NCBI RefSeq assembly: GCF_003259335.1
Contig: NZ_QLLL01000012.1
Coordinates: forward strand, 1 to 64,000
Length of the DNA stretch: 64,000 nucleotides
Source: Chitinophaga skermanii
GTDB taxonomy: Bacteria; Bacteroidota; Bacteroidia; Chitinophagales; Chitinophagaceae
Direction of reading: 5' to 3'
The position numbers were made by a program, and so were the translations under genes. Below the pieces are notes generated by a model. That model saw nothing but the letters and a program-made list of their open reading frames with translations, had not been told where the DNA came from and searched no databases. How positions within the stretch are numbered: the stretch's first letter is position 1; every line of letters begins with the position of its first letter. Shown in pieces: positions 54,224 to 62,899 of this stretch.

Positions 54224-54678
54224 TGCAACTAGATATAACCGTACGCCGGGCTACCGCAGAAGATTGCCCGCGTATATTGGAATTAGTACAAGAATTGGCT
54301 GATTACGAAAAAGCACCCAACGAAGTAACCGTTACATTGGCACATTTTACCGAATCGGGATTTGGCGATAACCCAGTATGGTGGGGCTTTGTAGCCGTTC
54401 ATGAAAACAATATTATTGGCTTTGCCCTTTATTACACGCGCTTTTCTACTTGGAAAGGTTGCCGCATGTACTTGGAAGATATTATTGTTACTGAAAGCTT
54501 CCGTGGTAAAGGTGTTGGTAAATTGTTGTTCGATCGCCTTATTGTTGAAGCGAAAGAAAAGAACTACCACGGTATTTCATGGCAAGCGTTAGAATGGAAT
54601 GAACCGGCGCTTAATTTTTACAAAAAGTATCATGCGAATTTTGATCCTGAATGGGTTAATTGCGCGATTACGTTTTAA
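54223..54678 (+). CDS. GNAT acetyltransferase, SSAT/thialysine-like
   Basis: 151 residues. Acetyl-CoA loop FRGKGVGKLLFDRLI. The start VRRATAEDCPRILELVQELA, the LEDIIV strand and the motif EWNEPALNFYKKYHA match the diamine/thialysine N-acetyltransferase group known from animals (SAT1/SAT2-like), by recall. TAATG overlap with the upstream PLP enzyme suggests coupled translation and possibly a shared amine/sulfur amino-acid substrate. Confidence 0.9.
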   Translation: MQLDITVRRATAEDCPRILELVQELADYEKAPNEVTVTLAHFTESGFGDNPVWWGFVAVHENNIIGFALYYTRFSTWKGCRMYLEDIIVTESFRGKGVGKLLFDRLIVEAKEKNYHGISWQALEWNEPALNFYKKYHANFDPEWVNCAITF

Positions 54679-54699
54679 TACTATTTCATTGGTTTTTTT

Positions 54700-54730
54700 A
54701 AGCCTTCTCATTATTTGGGAAGGCTTTTTT
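54700..54730 (+). terminator. Terminator of the PLP enzyme-GNAT operon
   Basis: AAGCCTTC / GAAGGCTT with an 11-base loop, then T6. Confidence 0.88.
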
Positions 54731-54803
54731 GATTTCCCGGGGGGAGGTTCAAGAGTTTTTTGATGGGGCATCGGCCATTCTAATTTCAATTACATCCTAG
54801 TGT

Positions 54804-54920
54804 GTTACTTTCTTTGCTCGCCAAAGAAAGTAACCAAAGAAAGGCGAAAAACGCGCCGTGAAAACGGCGGGCGCGTTTTATCGGAGCTGTGATGAGGCGG
54901 TTGGGGTACTGTGCTGCCGG
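54804..54920. repeat. Bipartite double-hairpin element, copy 2
   Basis: Stem 1: GTTACTTTCTTTG (54804-54816) / CAAAGAAAGTAAC (54822-54834), loop CTCGC. Stem 2: AAAACGCGCC (54848-54857) / GGCGCGTTTT (54870-54879). Compared with copy 1, stem 1 is almost identical, stem 2 differs in sequence on both arms but keeps its 10-bp pairing, and the trailing ATCGG, AGGCGGT and TACTGTG blocks are shared. Confidence 0.85.
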
Positions 54921-55004
54921 GCGTTGGTGTGTTGATGTTGATTATGTTGTTTTTTTGAGTGAGTTTGGGGATTTGGAGGAAGGGGGTTTAGATTGGGGTT
55001 GGTG

Positions 55005-55163
55005 AAAGCTTGGAAACTGTCGACTAAAAGCTAGGTAAAAGCTTACTTGATGTCGGTAAAATAGGGGGTTTAACAAGGTTTTTGTCGACAAAAGGCTTGG
55101 AAACTGTCGGACCGACCTTTGCCAGTACTGGGTTTGAGGCGAAAAAGTCGGAGTAGAGTCGGT
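55005..55163. repeat. 11-bp-phased repeat array (D)
   Basis: AAAGCT at 55005, 55027 and 55038 (22 and 11 bp). GTCG at 55019, 55052, 55084, 55106, 55147 and 55158 (33, 32, 22, 41 and 11 bp). GCTTGGAAACTGTCG is repeated exactly at 55008-55022 and 55095-55109 (87 bp). GTCGAC occurs at 55019 and 55084. The unit is degenerate but the phase is close to multiples of 11. Confidence 0.6.
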
Positions 55164-55276
55164 GAAAAAATGGTAAATGCCCGTCAATACTGGGTTGTAG
55201 GGATGGGCAAAAAATGGGGTAAATTTCTTAGATGCTTGTTTATCAATACATCTTCAATTTTACCCTTTAATTATTC

Positions 55277-55318
55277 ACTGCGGAAAGTAATTGGGGACTG
55301 CGGAAAAGAATATGGGGA
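55277..55318. repeat. Tandem 20-bp pair
   Basis: ACTGCGGAAAGTAATTGGGG is followed at once by ACTGCGGAAAAGAATATGGGG, a two-copy tandem repeat with one inserted base. Confidence 0.75.
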
Positions 55319-55394
55319 GCCTTTGAAATTACAACTACTATCTTTTTTAAAGCCTATAATTTGCCTTTAAATGTTTTTGACAATCCAATGGGCG

Positions 55395-55548
55395 ATATAA
55401 GCTACATATGGCTCTTAAAGGGCCGAAATATATTTTTGATGTATGTTGAATATATGTGGTATATATCTGAAACTTTGGGGGAATATTGGTACAATATTGG
55501 GCTAATATTAGGCGTATATGGGAGATATATTGTAAACAGCTTTTGGGG
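55395..55548. repeat. 11-bp array with ATAT lattice (C)
   Basis: ATAT starts at 55395, 55406, 55428, 55450, 55461, 55483, 55494, 55505, 55516 and 55527, all on one 11-bp lattice. The lattice points 55417, 55439 and 55472 read AAAG, ATGT and ACTT. Units are ATAT plus seven variable, G-rich bases (ATATTGGTACA, ATATTGGGCTA, ATATTAGGCGT, ATATGGGAGAT). CTTTRA-like hexamers at 55321, 55342, 55365 and 55375 precede it at about 10-12 bp multiples. It lies between convergent terminated genes. Confidence 0.8.
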
Positions 55549-55617
55549 TATTGGGTAACGATGGCGGCAATTTCGCAAATTAACCATTAGGGGGTGTTTT
55601 TTGCTTAGGGTAATAAA

Positions 55618-55639
55618 AAGAGGCTTGGGGGAGCCTCTT
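55618..55639 (-). terminator. Terminator of the small lipoprotein gene
   Basis: AAGAGGCT / AGCCTCTT, with a T-rich run on the minus strand, directly after the stop. Confidence 0.88.
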
Positions 55640-55641
55640 CG

Positions 55642-56067
55642 TTATAAATTTGTTTTGATTAATTTTTGGAAGGTGAGGGTGTCTTGCGAGGCGAGGTCGG
55701 GGCGATCGTAGAAGTTGCCGATTTTGAAGATGGTTTGAGCGGAATCTATGAGGAATGGGTAGATGAGGGTGTCGAGTTCGCCGCCGCCGAGCATACGGGT
55801 GGTAATTTCGGTGGTGTCGAGGGTGTACATGTAGGCGCGGGGGATACCTATAGTGCCGGAACCGGGGCCGGTGTATAGTAAAAATGGTTTTTCTGCTCTT
55901 GTTCTAGTGAAAGGTGTTGGATCTTGGAATACGATCGTGTCGCGTTTCAGCGTGGATTCAATGTATACGTAGTCGTACGTGTTTACGGGTTCGAGCTTCT
56001 TTTTACAAGCACAAACTACTAACACTACGATAGCAGCGATGAAGATGCGGGTTGTTTTCAACTGCAT
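55642..56067 (-). CDS. Small predicted lipoprotein
   Basis: 141 residues. N-terminus MQLKTTRIFIAAIVVLVVCACKKK has a lipobox-like VCA before Cys21 followed by lysines. The rest is beta-rich and unfamiliar (YVYIESTLKRDTIVFQD, TLIYPFLIDSAQTIF). It lies between the fabD terminator and its own terminator, so it is monocistronic. No function assigned. Confidence 0.75.
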   Translation of the reverse strand: MQLKTTRIFIAAIVVLVVCACKKKLEPVNTYDYVYIESTLKRDTIVFQDPTPFTRTRAEKPFLLYTGPGSGTIGIPRAYMYTLDTTEITTRMLGGGELDTLIYPFLIDSAQTIFKIGNFYDRPDLASQDTLTFQKLIKTNL

Positions 56068-56145
56068 GGTAAGGGTTTTTATTAAAACGCGAATTATGGA
56101 AAAATGTTACTTACTTCCTTTCAAGAGCAAAATACTACAAACAAG

Positions 56146-56173
56146 AACGCCCCGCAAGTTGCGAGGCGCTGTT
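56146..56173 (-). terminator. Terminator of fabD
   Basis: AACGCC-GCAA / TTGC-GGCG(C)T stem with a CC/GA internal mismatch, 30 bases past the fabD stop. Confidence 0.65.
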
Positions 56174-56202
56174 GTGTATTTAAGAGCTTTGGGAAAGATG
56201 TA

Positions 56203-57102
56203 TTAAGCAAGCGTTTCTGTGCCGCTGAAACCATCTGTTACCGCTGTTTTTTCAATTTTGTTTACCAAACCTTGTAATACTTTACCTGGGCCAACTTCAG
56301 TGAAGTGAGTAGCGCCATCAGCAACCATTGCTTGTACAGATTGTGTCCAACGAACAGCACCGGTTAATTGCGCGATTAAGTTAGCACGAATTTCAGTTGG
56401 TTCAGTTACTGCTTTTGCCACTACGTTTTGGTAAACTGGGCAAATAGGAGTACTGAAAGTAGTGGATTCGATCGCCGCTTGTAATTCGGCTTTAGCAGGT
56501 TCCATTAAAGGACTGTGGAAAGCACCGCCTACAGGCAATTTGAGGGCACGTTTAGCACCGGCAGCTTTCATTTGTTCACAAGCGATATCGATACCTGCAT
56601 TAGAACCAGAAATTACCAATTGACCGGGGCAGTTGTAGTTAGCAGCCACTACGATTTCGCCGGTAATACCGGCACAAATTTCTTCTACTTTCTCATCAGC
56701 CAAACCAAGGATAGCCGCCATAGTAGAAGGATTTTGTTCGCAAGCTTTTTGCATAGCGTTCGCGCGGATAGCCACCAATTTCAACGCGTCTTCGAATTGA
56801 AGAGTTTTATTAGCTACCAAAGCAGAAAATTCACCCAGGGAGTGACCAGCTACCATATCTGGCTTAGCATTCGGCAAAGCGAGGTAAGCGATGACAGAGT
56901 GTAAGAACACTGCCGGCTGGGTTACTTTGGTTTGTTTCAAGTCTTCTTCTGTACCATTGAACATGATATCAGAAATACGGAATCCTAATATTTCGTTTGC
57001 TTTTTCGAATAAAGCCTTAGCTGTTTCGTTCGTGTCGTAAAGGTGTTTACCCATACCTGGGAACTGGGAACCTTGCCCAGGAAATACGTAAGCGTGCTTC
57101 AT
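56203..57102 (-). CDS. fabD: Malonyl-CoA:ACP transacylase
   Basis: Transfers malonyl from CoA to ACP for fatty-acid elongation; 299 residues. N-terminal VFPGQGSQFPGMGKHLY, nucleophile in VAGHSLGEFSALVA, catalytic His in LPVGGAFHSPLM, and VYQNVVAKAVTEP are typical. It is monocistronic; fabH is 7 kb away. Confidence 0.97.
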   Translation of the reverse strand: MKHAYVFPGQGSQFPGMGKHLYDTNETAKALFEKANEILGFRISDIMFNGTEEDLKQTKVTQPAVFLHSVIAYLALPNAKPDMVAGHSLGEFSALVANKTLQFEDALKLVAIRANAMQKACEQNPSTMAAILGLADEKVEEICAGITGEIVVAANYNCPGQLVISGSNAGIDIACEQMKAAGAKRALKLPVGGAFHSPLMEPAKAELQAAIESTTFSTPICPVYQNVVAKAVTEPTEIRANLIAQLTGAVRWTQSVQAMVADGATHFTEVGPGKVLQGLVNKIEKTAVTDGFSGTETLA

Positions 57103-57231
57103 AGCTTGTTTTTATTAGATGTTACCCTTCGTTGTGCCTACTCTTTTAGTAAGGCAGGTTTTCAACTAGAGTGCAAATATAGCAGTATTAAATAATCCAC
57201 CAAAGGTAGGCCCTGCCATTCATATAAACGA

Positions 57232-57278
57232 AAAATGGTTTAATTAAGTGTTTGAAAACAACCCAATTAAACCATTTT
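57232..57278 (-). terminator. Terminator of folE
   Basis: Perfect 14-bp arms AAAATGGTTTAATT and AATTAAACCATTTT; T5 follows on the minus strand. It lies 16 bases beyond the folE stop. Confidence 0.88.
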
Positions 57279-57293
57279 CACATAACAACTCGG

Positions 57294-57890
57294 TTAACCC
57301 AAGCGCGATGTTATTAATTTCATGAACTCGGCCCTCGTTTTCCCGTCACCAAATTGGCCAGAGAATGCGGAGGTGGTGGTCAGTGAATTTTGTTTTTGTA
57401 CACCACGCATCATCATACAAAGGTGTTGCGCCTCAATTACTACGGCTACGCCAAGTGGTTGCAAGGTGTCTTGAATGGCATCCAAGATTTGGTGTGTAAG
57501 GCGCTCTTGCACTTGTAAACGACGCGAGTAAACGTCGACTACGCGGGCAATTTTGCTGAGGCCGGTGATATAGCCGTTCGGGATATAAGCTACATGAGCT
57601 TTCCCAAAGAATGGCAACATGTGATGTTCACACATAGAATACAATTCGATGTCTTTCACAATCACCATTTCGCTATATGCTTCGGTAAATTTCGCAGAAT
57701 TCAAGATTGCTCTTGCATCTTGCTGGTAACCTTGCGTGAGCACTTGCATGGCTTTCGCCATTCTTTCCGGGGTTTTAACCAAACCTTCACGGTCTGGGTC
57801 TTCTCCCAATAATGCAATGCTCTCACGGTAATGTTGCATCAAACTGGCGGTAACATGCTCGTCGTATGATTCTATTTTGTTATATGCCAT
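57294..57890 (-). CDS. folE: GTP cyclohydrolase I
   Basis: Converts GTP to 7,8-dihydroneopterin triphosphate for folate and queuosine; 198 residues. [20 protein letters not shown] and [20 protein letters not shown] are diagnostic, and the third Zn ligand is in [10 protein letters not shown]. It lies 68 bases downstream of queD on the same strand, which links it to queuosine synthesis. Confidence 0.97.
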   Translation of the reverse strand: MAYNKIESYDEHVTASLMQHYRESIALLGEDPDREGLVKTPERMAKAMQVLTQGYQQDARAILNSAKFTEAYSEMVIVKDIELYSMCEHHMLPFFGKAHVAYIPNGYITGLSKIARVVDVYSRRLQVQERLTHQILDAIQDTLQPLGVAVVIEAQHLCMMMRGVQKQNSLTTTSAFSGQFGDGKTRAEFMKLITSRLG

Positions 57891-57958
57891 TACAATTATT
57901 TTATATCAACAATCTTAAAAACCGGGCTAGTATTTACGCAGTTTGGCTCGAGCGGGAT

Positions 57959-58372
57959 TTATTTTCCGCCGTAATATTCTACGTAAATCTTAGGTGTTTC
58001 GTACAATTTAATGCAATGTAAAGCCGCGCCTTCCGGTAAATGCTGCTCTAATTGCTCCCAAATCGCGATCGCGAAGTTCTCGGCCGACGTGAATTTGCCA
58101 GCCATAAATGGTACGTCGACATTCAAGTTGCGGTGATCAACTTGTTCTATGATGACATCGTGAATTAAAGTCCCTAAAGTTTTTGCATTAAACACAAAAC
58201 CCGTTTCTGGATGAGGTTCACCTTTAACGGTTACGTGTAATTCGTAGTTATGCCCGTGCCAATTTTCATTCGCACATTTCCCGAATACTTCTTTGTTTTC
58301 CTCTTTGCTCCAACCCGGGTTACTCAACTTGTGGGCCGCATTAAAATGCTCCACGCGTGTTAAATAAATCAT
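57959..58372 (-). CDS. queD: 6-carboxy-tetrahydropterin synthase
   Basis: Turns dihydroneopterin triphosphate into 6-carboxy-tetrahydropterin; 137 residues. Zn-binding His in EHFNAAHKL and WHGHNYELHVTVKG; catalytic Cys in FGKCANENWHGH; the C-terminal ETPKIYVEYYGG is usual. Its product is the QueE (20968) substrate. Confidence 0.95.
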   Translation of the reverse strand: MIYLTRVEHFNAAHKLSNPGWSKEENKEVFGKCANENWHGHNYELHVTVKGEPHPETGFVFNAKTLGTLIHDVIIEQVDHRNLNVDVPFMAGKFTSAENFAIAIWEQLEQHLPEGAALHCIKLYETPKIYVEYYGGK

Positions 58373-58391
58373 TGTTTACTCAAAATTTTCG

Positions 58392-58399
58392 CAAAAATA
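58392..58399 (-). promoter_or_regulatory. Predicted -7 element of queD
   Basis: Minus-strand TATTTTTG, 20 bases upstream of the queD ATG, giving a very short leader. No preQ1-riboswitch-like structure is seen in it. Confidence 0.4.
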
Positions 58400-58519
58400 C
58401 GCCATATAAACTTAACACGAGGCCTGAACTTAATCATGATAGTTGTTTTACAAAAAAACACAACCTTTTCATCAAATGTTACAACACATGAAAAGCAATT
58501 AGTCGTAATTTTACAGCCG

Positions 58520-59188
58520 ATGAAAGTCATTATTACTGCCGCTACACTACTGGAAATTAAACCCTTAGTGGAGCACCTCGCTACTGTGGCCGATCTTATT
58601 ACCGGCCATGAATACTCCATCAAGCACCACACCGTAAAGGTAGTTATCGGCGGCGTGGGCATGATGGCCACCGCGTACAACGTAGGGAAAGAAATCATTA
58701 TGTATCAGCCGCAATTGGTTATACAGGCCGGCATAGCGGGTAGTTTTGATCGAAATCTCCAACTGGGCGACGTGGTACAGATCACCAGCGAAACACTGGG
58801 CGATTTAGGGGTAGAGGATAATTTAGTGGTGAAAGATATGTTTGAAATTGGGTTGCTGAAGGAAAATGAAGCCCCTTTCACCGGTAACCAACTCATCAAT
58901 CCCCATCAACTCCCCTACTTCAACTTCCCGGGCGTAAAAGGCGTTACCGTAAACCTCGTTTCCGGCTCGATTCCTACCATAGAAAGATTAGAAAAGGCAT
59001 ACCAACCAAGCATTGAAAGCATGGAAGGTGCCGCATTCCATTATGTATGTATCCAAGAGCAAGTACCATTCGTTCAGCTCCGCAGCATCTCCAATTATGT
59101 AGAAATCCGCGATAAAAGCAAATGGAACATTCCCTTGGCCGTACAATCACTTAATAAAGCCCTTACCGGCTTTATCGACCAATTATAG
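58520..59188 (+). CDS. mqnB: Futalosine hydrolase
   Basis: Removes the base from futalosine in the alternative menaquinone pathway; 222 residues from MKVIITAATLLEIKPLVEHL. A longer frame opens at 58436, but that part lacks homology-like features. Nucleoside-phosphorylase fold: VVIGGVGMMATAYNVG, LVIQAGIAGSFDRNLQLGDV, IESMEGAAFHYVC and LRSISNYVE. mqnD follows after 42 bases, which fixes the function among similar MTA/SAH nucleosidases. Confidence 0.92.
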   Translation: MKVIITAATLLEIKPLVEHLATVADLITGHEYSIKHHTVKVVIGGVGMMATAYNVGKEIIMYQPQLVIQAGIAGSFDRNLQLGDVVQITSETLGDLGVEDNLVVKDMFEIGLLKENEAPFTGNQLINPHQLPYFNFPGVKGVTVNLVSGSIPTIERLEKAYQPSIESMEGAAFHYVCIQEQVPFVQLRSISNYVEIRDKSKWNIPLAVQSLNKALTGFIDQL

Positions 59189-59230
59189 ATTCCTTAGATA
59201 TATGCTGTTCGCAGCAACAAAAAGAAGATT

Positions 59231-60016
59231 ATGCAATTGACATTAGGATTTTCACCCTGCCCGAACGATACTTTCATCTTCGATGCATTGGTGAATCATG
59301 GGTTGCCCAATGAACAATACAAGTTTACTACTGAGCTAGAAGACGTTGAAACGCTTAACCAATGGGCGATGCAAGGTAAACTTGATATTACGAAACTTAG
59401 TTTCGCGATGGGCTTGAAAGTAGCAGATAAATATGAATTGTTGAACAGCGGCAGCGCATTAGGCAGGGGATGCGGACCATTGGTGATCGCGAAAAAGACG
59501 TTAACAGAAACGGAAATCAACGAAGGGCCTATTGCCATCCCTGGCGAAAACACCACGGCTAACTTGTTGTTTTCCATCGCGTACCCGAATGCTAAGAATA
59601 AAAAAGTGATGTTGTTTTCAGAGATTGAAAACGCGGTATTAGATGGAACAGTAGCGGCGGGTGTTATTATCCACGAAAACCGTTTCACTTACCAACAGAA
59701 AGGCTTAGTGAAATTGAATGATTTAGGCGATTTCTGGGAGAAAACAACCGGTCATCCTATCCCATTGGGCGGCATTTTCGTACGTAAATCGTTGCCTACA
59801 GCGGTAAAAGCCGACATCGACCGTTTGATTCACGATAGTTTGAAATTGGCTTTTGCGCAATATCCAACCTTAAGCGAGTATGTGAAAGCGCATGCACAAG
59901 AAATGGAAGAATCTGTGATGCGCCAGCACATTGATTTATATGTGAATGATTTTAGTTTGAATTTAGGTGAAGAAGGGCTGAAAGCGGTAGAACGCTTAAA
60001 GCAGGCTGCTTTATAG
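59231..60016 (+). CDS. mqnD: 1,4-dihydroxy-6-naphthoate synthase
   Basis: Opens cyclic dehypoxanthinyl futalosine to 1,4-dihydroxy-6-naphthoate; 261 residues. The start LTLGFSPCPNDTFIFDALV is the MqnD hallmark, with GCGPLVIAKK and PGENTTANLLFSI in the periplasmic-binding-protein-like fold. It ends one base before the convergent photolyase gene; no terminator lies between them. Confidence 0.96.
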   Translation: MQLTLGFSPCPNDTFIFDALVNHGLPNEQYKFTTELEDVETLNQWAMQGKLDITKLSFAMGLKVADKYELLNSGSALGRGCGPLVIAKKTLTETEINEGPIAIPGENTTANLLFSIAYPNAKNKKVMLFSEIENAVLDGTVAAGVIIHENRFTYQQKGLVKLNDLGDFWEKTTGHPIPLGGIFVRKSLPTAVKADIDRLIHDSLKLAFAQYPTLSEYVKAHAQEMEESVMRQHIDLYVNDFSLNLGEEGLKAVERLKQAAL

Positions 60017-60017
60017 T

Positions 60018-61313
60018 TTACTTCTTCAGAGCCTTTGCATATGCCTCCAGCACACGTTTGCGGGCTTGCTCGTGTACAACGATAGGGCGAGGATATGTTA
60101 ATTCATCCAATTCCGGCACCCATTTACGAATATACTTTAACTGCTTGTCGAACTTTTCTGTTTGCAAGCTGGGATTGAATACCCGGAAATAGGGTGCTGC
60201 ATCACATCCACAACCTGCGGCCCATTGCCAGCCACCATTGTTAGCTGCTAAGTCATAGTCGAGCAACTTCTCAGCAAAATACGCTTCTCCCCAACGCCAA
60301 TCGATCAGTAAATGCTTCGTTAAAAAGCTGGCTACAATCATGCGTACCCGGTTATGCATGAAGCCGGTTTCATTTAACTCGCGCATACCCGCATCTACAA
60401 TTGGGTAGCCGGTTTGACCGGATTTCCATGCTTCGTATTCCCGTTCATTATTACGCCAAATAATTGCGTCGTATTCTTTTTTGAAAGCATGTCCTACTAC
60501 ATATGGGAAATGCCATAAAATCATGTGGTAAAAGTCGCGCCAGATCAATTCATTCAAGAATACTTCATTCAATTCCTTTGCCCGGCGGGCCAATGCACGA
60601 ATACTTATTGTACCAAAACGTAAGTGTACGCTCAACCTCGACGTGCCATCTTGCGAAGGAAAATCGCGCGTTTCATTATAATGTTGAATGAGTGCATCTT
60701 CCACTTCTTCCGAAGGAAACGCTACTTCGTTCATCTCTTCAAAACCAATATCTGCCAAGGTTGGCAAGCTATGTGGCGCTGTTTGATGCAGGTTGAAAAA
60801 GTATTGCCCGGTTGGATATGCTTTTAAATGAAAGGGCGTTACATGCGACTTCCATTTCTTTGAATACGGCGTGAAGATGGTGTAAGGTTCGTTATTGTCT
60901 TTCAATACTTCGTTTTGTTCGAAAATAACTTGGTCTTTATAAGTATGAAAAGCAATGCCTTTTTCTGCTAATAACCGGTGAATATCGTTATCACGCTGCC
61001 TTGCATAAGGTTCATAATCGCGGTTAGTATGCACAGCTTTTACAGCGAATGTTTGCGTGATATGTTCGAATGCGGCTGTAGGCGTACCATGGTACACGTA
61101 TAAACTGCTACCGAGTTTGCGAAGTTGTTGATCCAATGTGTGCAATGCACGGTGAATGAACACGACGCGTTTATCGGCTTTACTGGGCAGATCGTTGAGG
61201 ATGTTTGTATCGAAAATAAAAACCGGCTGCACCGGGATATTTTGTTTTAATGCGTAATACAGGGCGGCATTGTCTTCCAGCCTAATATCACGACGAATCC
61301 ACCAAATATTCAT
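60018..61313 (-). CDS. phrB: Cryptochrome/photolyase family protein, CPD class I type
   Basis: Light-driven repair of cyclobutane pyrimidine dimers; 431 residues from the ATG at MNIWWIRRDIRLEDNAAL (a TTG two codons earlier is unlikely). N-terminal antenna Rossmann domain about 1-130. FAD domain: ELIWRDFYHMILW, TGYPIVDAGMRELNETGFMH, DYDLAANNGGWQWAAGCGCD and the Asn in FRVFNPSLQ that contacts flavin N5. The lineage may include cryptochromes, but the active-site set fits a photolyase. Confidence 0.92.
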   Translation of the reverse strand: MNIWWIRRDIRLEDNAALYYALKQNIPVQPVFIFDTNILNDLPSKADKRVVFIHRALHTLDQQLRKLGSSLYVYHGTPTAAFEHITQTFAVKAVHTNRDYEPYARQRDNDIHRLLAEKGIAFHTYKDQVIFEQNEVLKDNNEPYTIFTPYSKKWKSHVTPFHLKAYPTGQYFFNLHQTAPHSLPTLADIGFEEMNEVAFPSEEVEDALIQHYNETRDFPSQDGTSRLSVHLRFGTISIRALARRAKELNEVFLNELIWRDFYHMILWHFPYVVGHAFKKEYDAIIWRNNEREYEAWKSGQTGYPIVDAGMRELNETGFMHNRVRMIVASFLTKHLLIDWRWGEAYFAEKLLDYDLAANNGGWQWAAGCGCDAAPYFRVFNPSLQTEKFDKQLKYIRKWVPELDELTYPRPIVVHEQARKRVLEAYAKALKK

Positions 61314-61345
61314 CTTCAAAATAATAGTAAAAAGAAATTGATCAA

Positions 61346-62176
61346 TTACAACATGCCTTCATGCACAAGATCGTGCAATATTGCGGCTGTGGCGTTTCCA
61401 TAGCTGCTGTCGCGGAATGCTCCTACCCAGCGAATGCCAAAGATAGCATTGGATAAAAATATTTCATCTGCATTTTCTAAATCGTCGATCGATAAGGGTT
61501 GCTCTTTAATTTTAAAAGGCGACTCTCCTTTCAGCAAATGTTTCCGCATTACACCGCACACGCAGCCTTCGCTGAGGGGAGGTGTATAAATGGTTTGTTG
61601 CTTAACGACGAAAATGTTTGCAATAGTGGTATCGGCTACTCTGCCGTATTGGTTAAGTAATACCACTTCATTGAATTGATGCTGCTTGGCGTATTGCGAA
61701 GCGAGGATATAAGGAAGGCAGTTATTGGATTTTACATTCCCGATTTTATCGGCTGATTTGCGCGCATCGGCATATATATCCAAGGTGAGGCCTTGTATGT
61801 TTAATTCGAATACTTGCCTTTGTAATTCCCAACATTGAATGAGGAAATGTGGCGTATTGTCTTCAGGTGCATACAATCCGCCACCTCCACGGAATACAGT
61901 CACCCTAACACGTGCTAAATTGCTAACGTTATTCAGGTGACATAATTCCAATATAAATTTAGTAAGGTATGTTTTCGTGAAATGTGTTGGCACGTTGAAA
62001 TGCAAGATACGTAGGCTTGTAAAGAGGCGTTCGAAATGTAAGTCGGCCAACATAATTTGTCCTTGGTAAACTCGCATTGTTTCGAAGCAACCATCACCGT
62101 ATCTAAAGGAGCGGTTATCCGCTGTAAACACTGGCTTATCTGCAGCCAGGAATGAACCATTATAACACAATTGCAT
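61346..62176 (-). CDS. Class IV aminotransferase (ADC lyase/BCAT-like)
   Basis: PLP fold-type IV enzyme, 276 residues. PLP lysine in IGNVKSNNCLPYILA; RYGDGCFETMRVYQG; the phosphate-binding GRVADTTIANIFVV (Asp where most relatives have Glu); and SEGCVCGVMRKHLL. Short length and the RYGDGCFETMR start favour 4-amino-4-deoxychorismate lyase (pabC) over branched-chain aminotransferase, but no folate neighbour confirms it. Confidence 0.85.
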   Translation of the reverse strand: MQLCYNGSFLAADKPVFTADNRSFRYGDGCFETMRVYQGQIMLADLHFERLFTSLRILHFNVPTHFTKTYLTKFILELCHLNNVSNLARVRVTVFRGGGGLYAPEDNTPHFLIQCWELQRQVFELNIQGLTLDIYADARKSADKIGNVKSNNCLPYILASQYAKQHQFNEVVLLNQYGRVADTTIANIFVVKQQTIYTPPLSEGCVCGVMRKHLLKGESPFKIKEQPLSIDDLENADEIFLSNAIFGIRWVGAFRDSSYGNATAAILHDLVHEGML

Positions 62177-62239
62177 ACTACAAGGTACTACGATTAATCA
62201 CAGTGTTTAGATAAAACAGTTCACGTGCCTTTCTGTTCA

Positions 62240-62896
62240 CTAGAGCTTCATTTCCGGCACATCTGCTGGCACCACTAACCTACCGGCGGTTTTGGCTTGA
62301 ATTTCTTCTACAGTTACACCTGGTGCACGTTCTAAAAGGTAAAACCCATTGGGTGTAACATCTAAAACGGCGAGTTCTGTCACAATTTTTTTAACGCAAT
62401 GTACACCTGTTAGCGGCAAAGTACAGGCGGGGAGTAATTTACTTTCGCCTTTGGGGTTGGTGTGCATCATAGCCACGATAATATTTTTAGCAGACGCTAC
62501 AAGATCCATCGCGCCGCCCATGCCTTTTACCATTTTACCAGGGATTTTCCAGTTGGCGATATCTCCATTATCGGATACTTCCATAGCACCGAGTACTGTT
62601 AAATCTACCTTTCCAGCGCGGATCATACCGAAGCTTTCAGCAGAATCGAAGAATACGCCGCCGGGTAATACGGTAACGGTTTCTTTACCGGCGTTAATGA
62701 GATCGGCGTCGATATCTTCTTCGTTTGGGTACGGCCCCATGCCGAGCATCCCGTTTTCAGATTGTAGCATAATGGAAATTCCGGCCGGAACAAAGTTCGA
62801 CACGAGCGTTGGGATACCGATCCCGAGGTTCACATACATTCCATCTTGTAATTCTTGTGCAATTCTTTTTGCGATACCAAATTTATCGAGGGCCAT
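62240..62896 (-). CDS. scoB: 3-oxoacid CoA-transferase subunit B
   Basis: Beta subunit of succinyl-CoA:acetoacetate CoA-transferase (SCOT), 218 residues. Catalytic Glu in [12 protein letters not shown], then [20 protein letters not shown] and [14 protein letters not shown]. It lies three bases after scoA. It activates acetoacetate and serves ketone-body or amino-acid breakdown. Confidence 0.95.
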   Translation of the reverse strand: MALDKFGIAKRIAQELQDGMYVNLGIGIPTLVSNFVPAGISIMLQSENGMLGMGPYPNEEDIDADLINAGKETVTVLPGGVFFDSAESFGMIRAGKVDLTVLGAMEVSDNGDIANWKIPGKMVKGMGGAMDLVASAKNIIVAMMHTNPKGESKLLPACTLPLTGVHCVKKIVTELAVLDVTPNGFYLLERAPGVTVEEIQAKTAGRLVVPADVPEMKL

Positions 62897-62899
62897 AGT

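Noticed and set aside
58373-58519. preQ1 riboswitch before queD
   Set aside because: The predicted leader is under 20 bases and no preQ1-I-like hairpin with an A-rich tail is seen.
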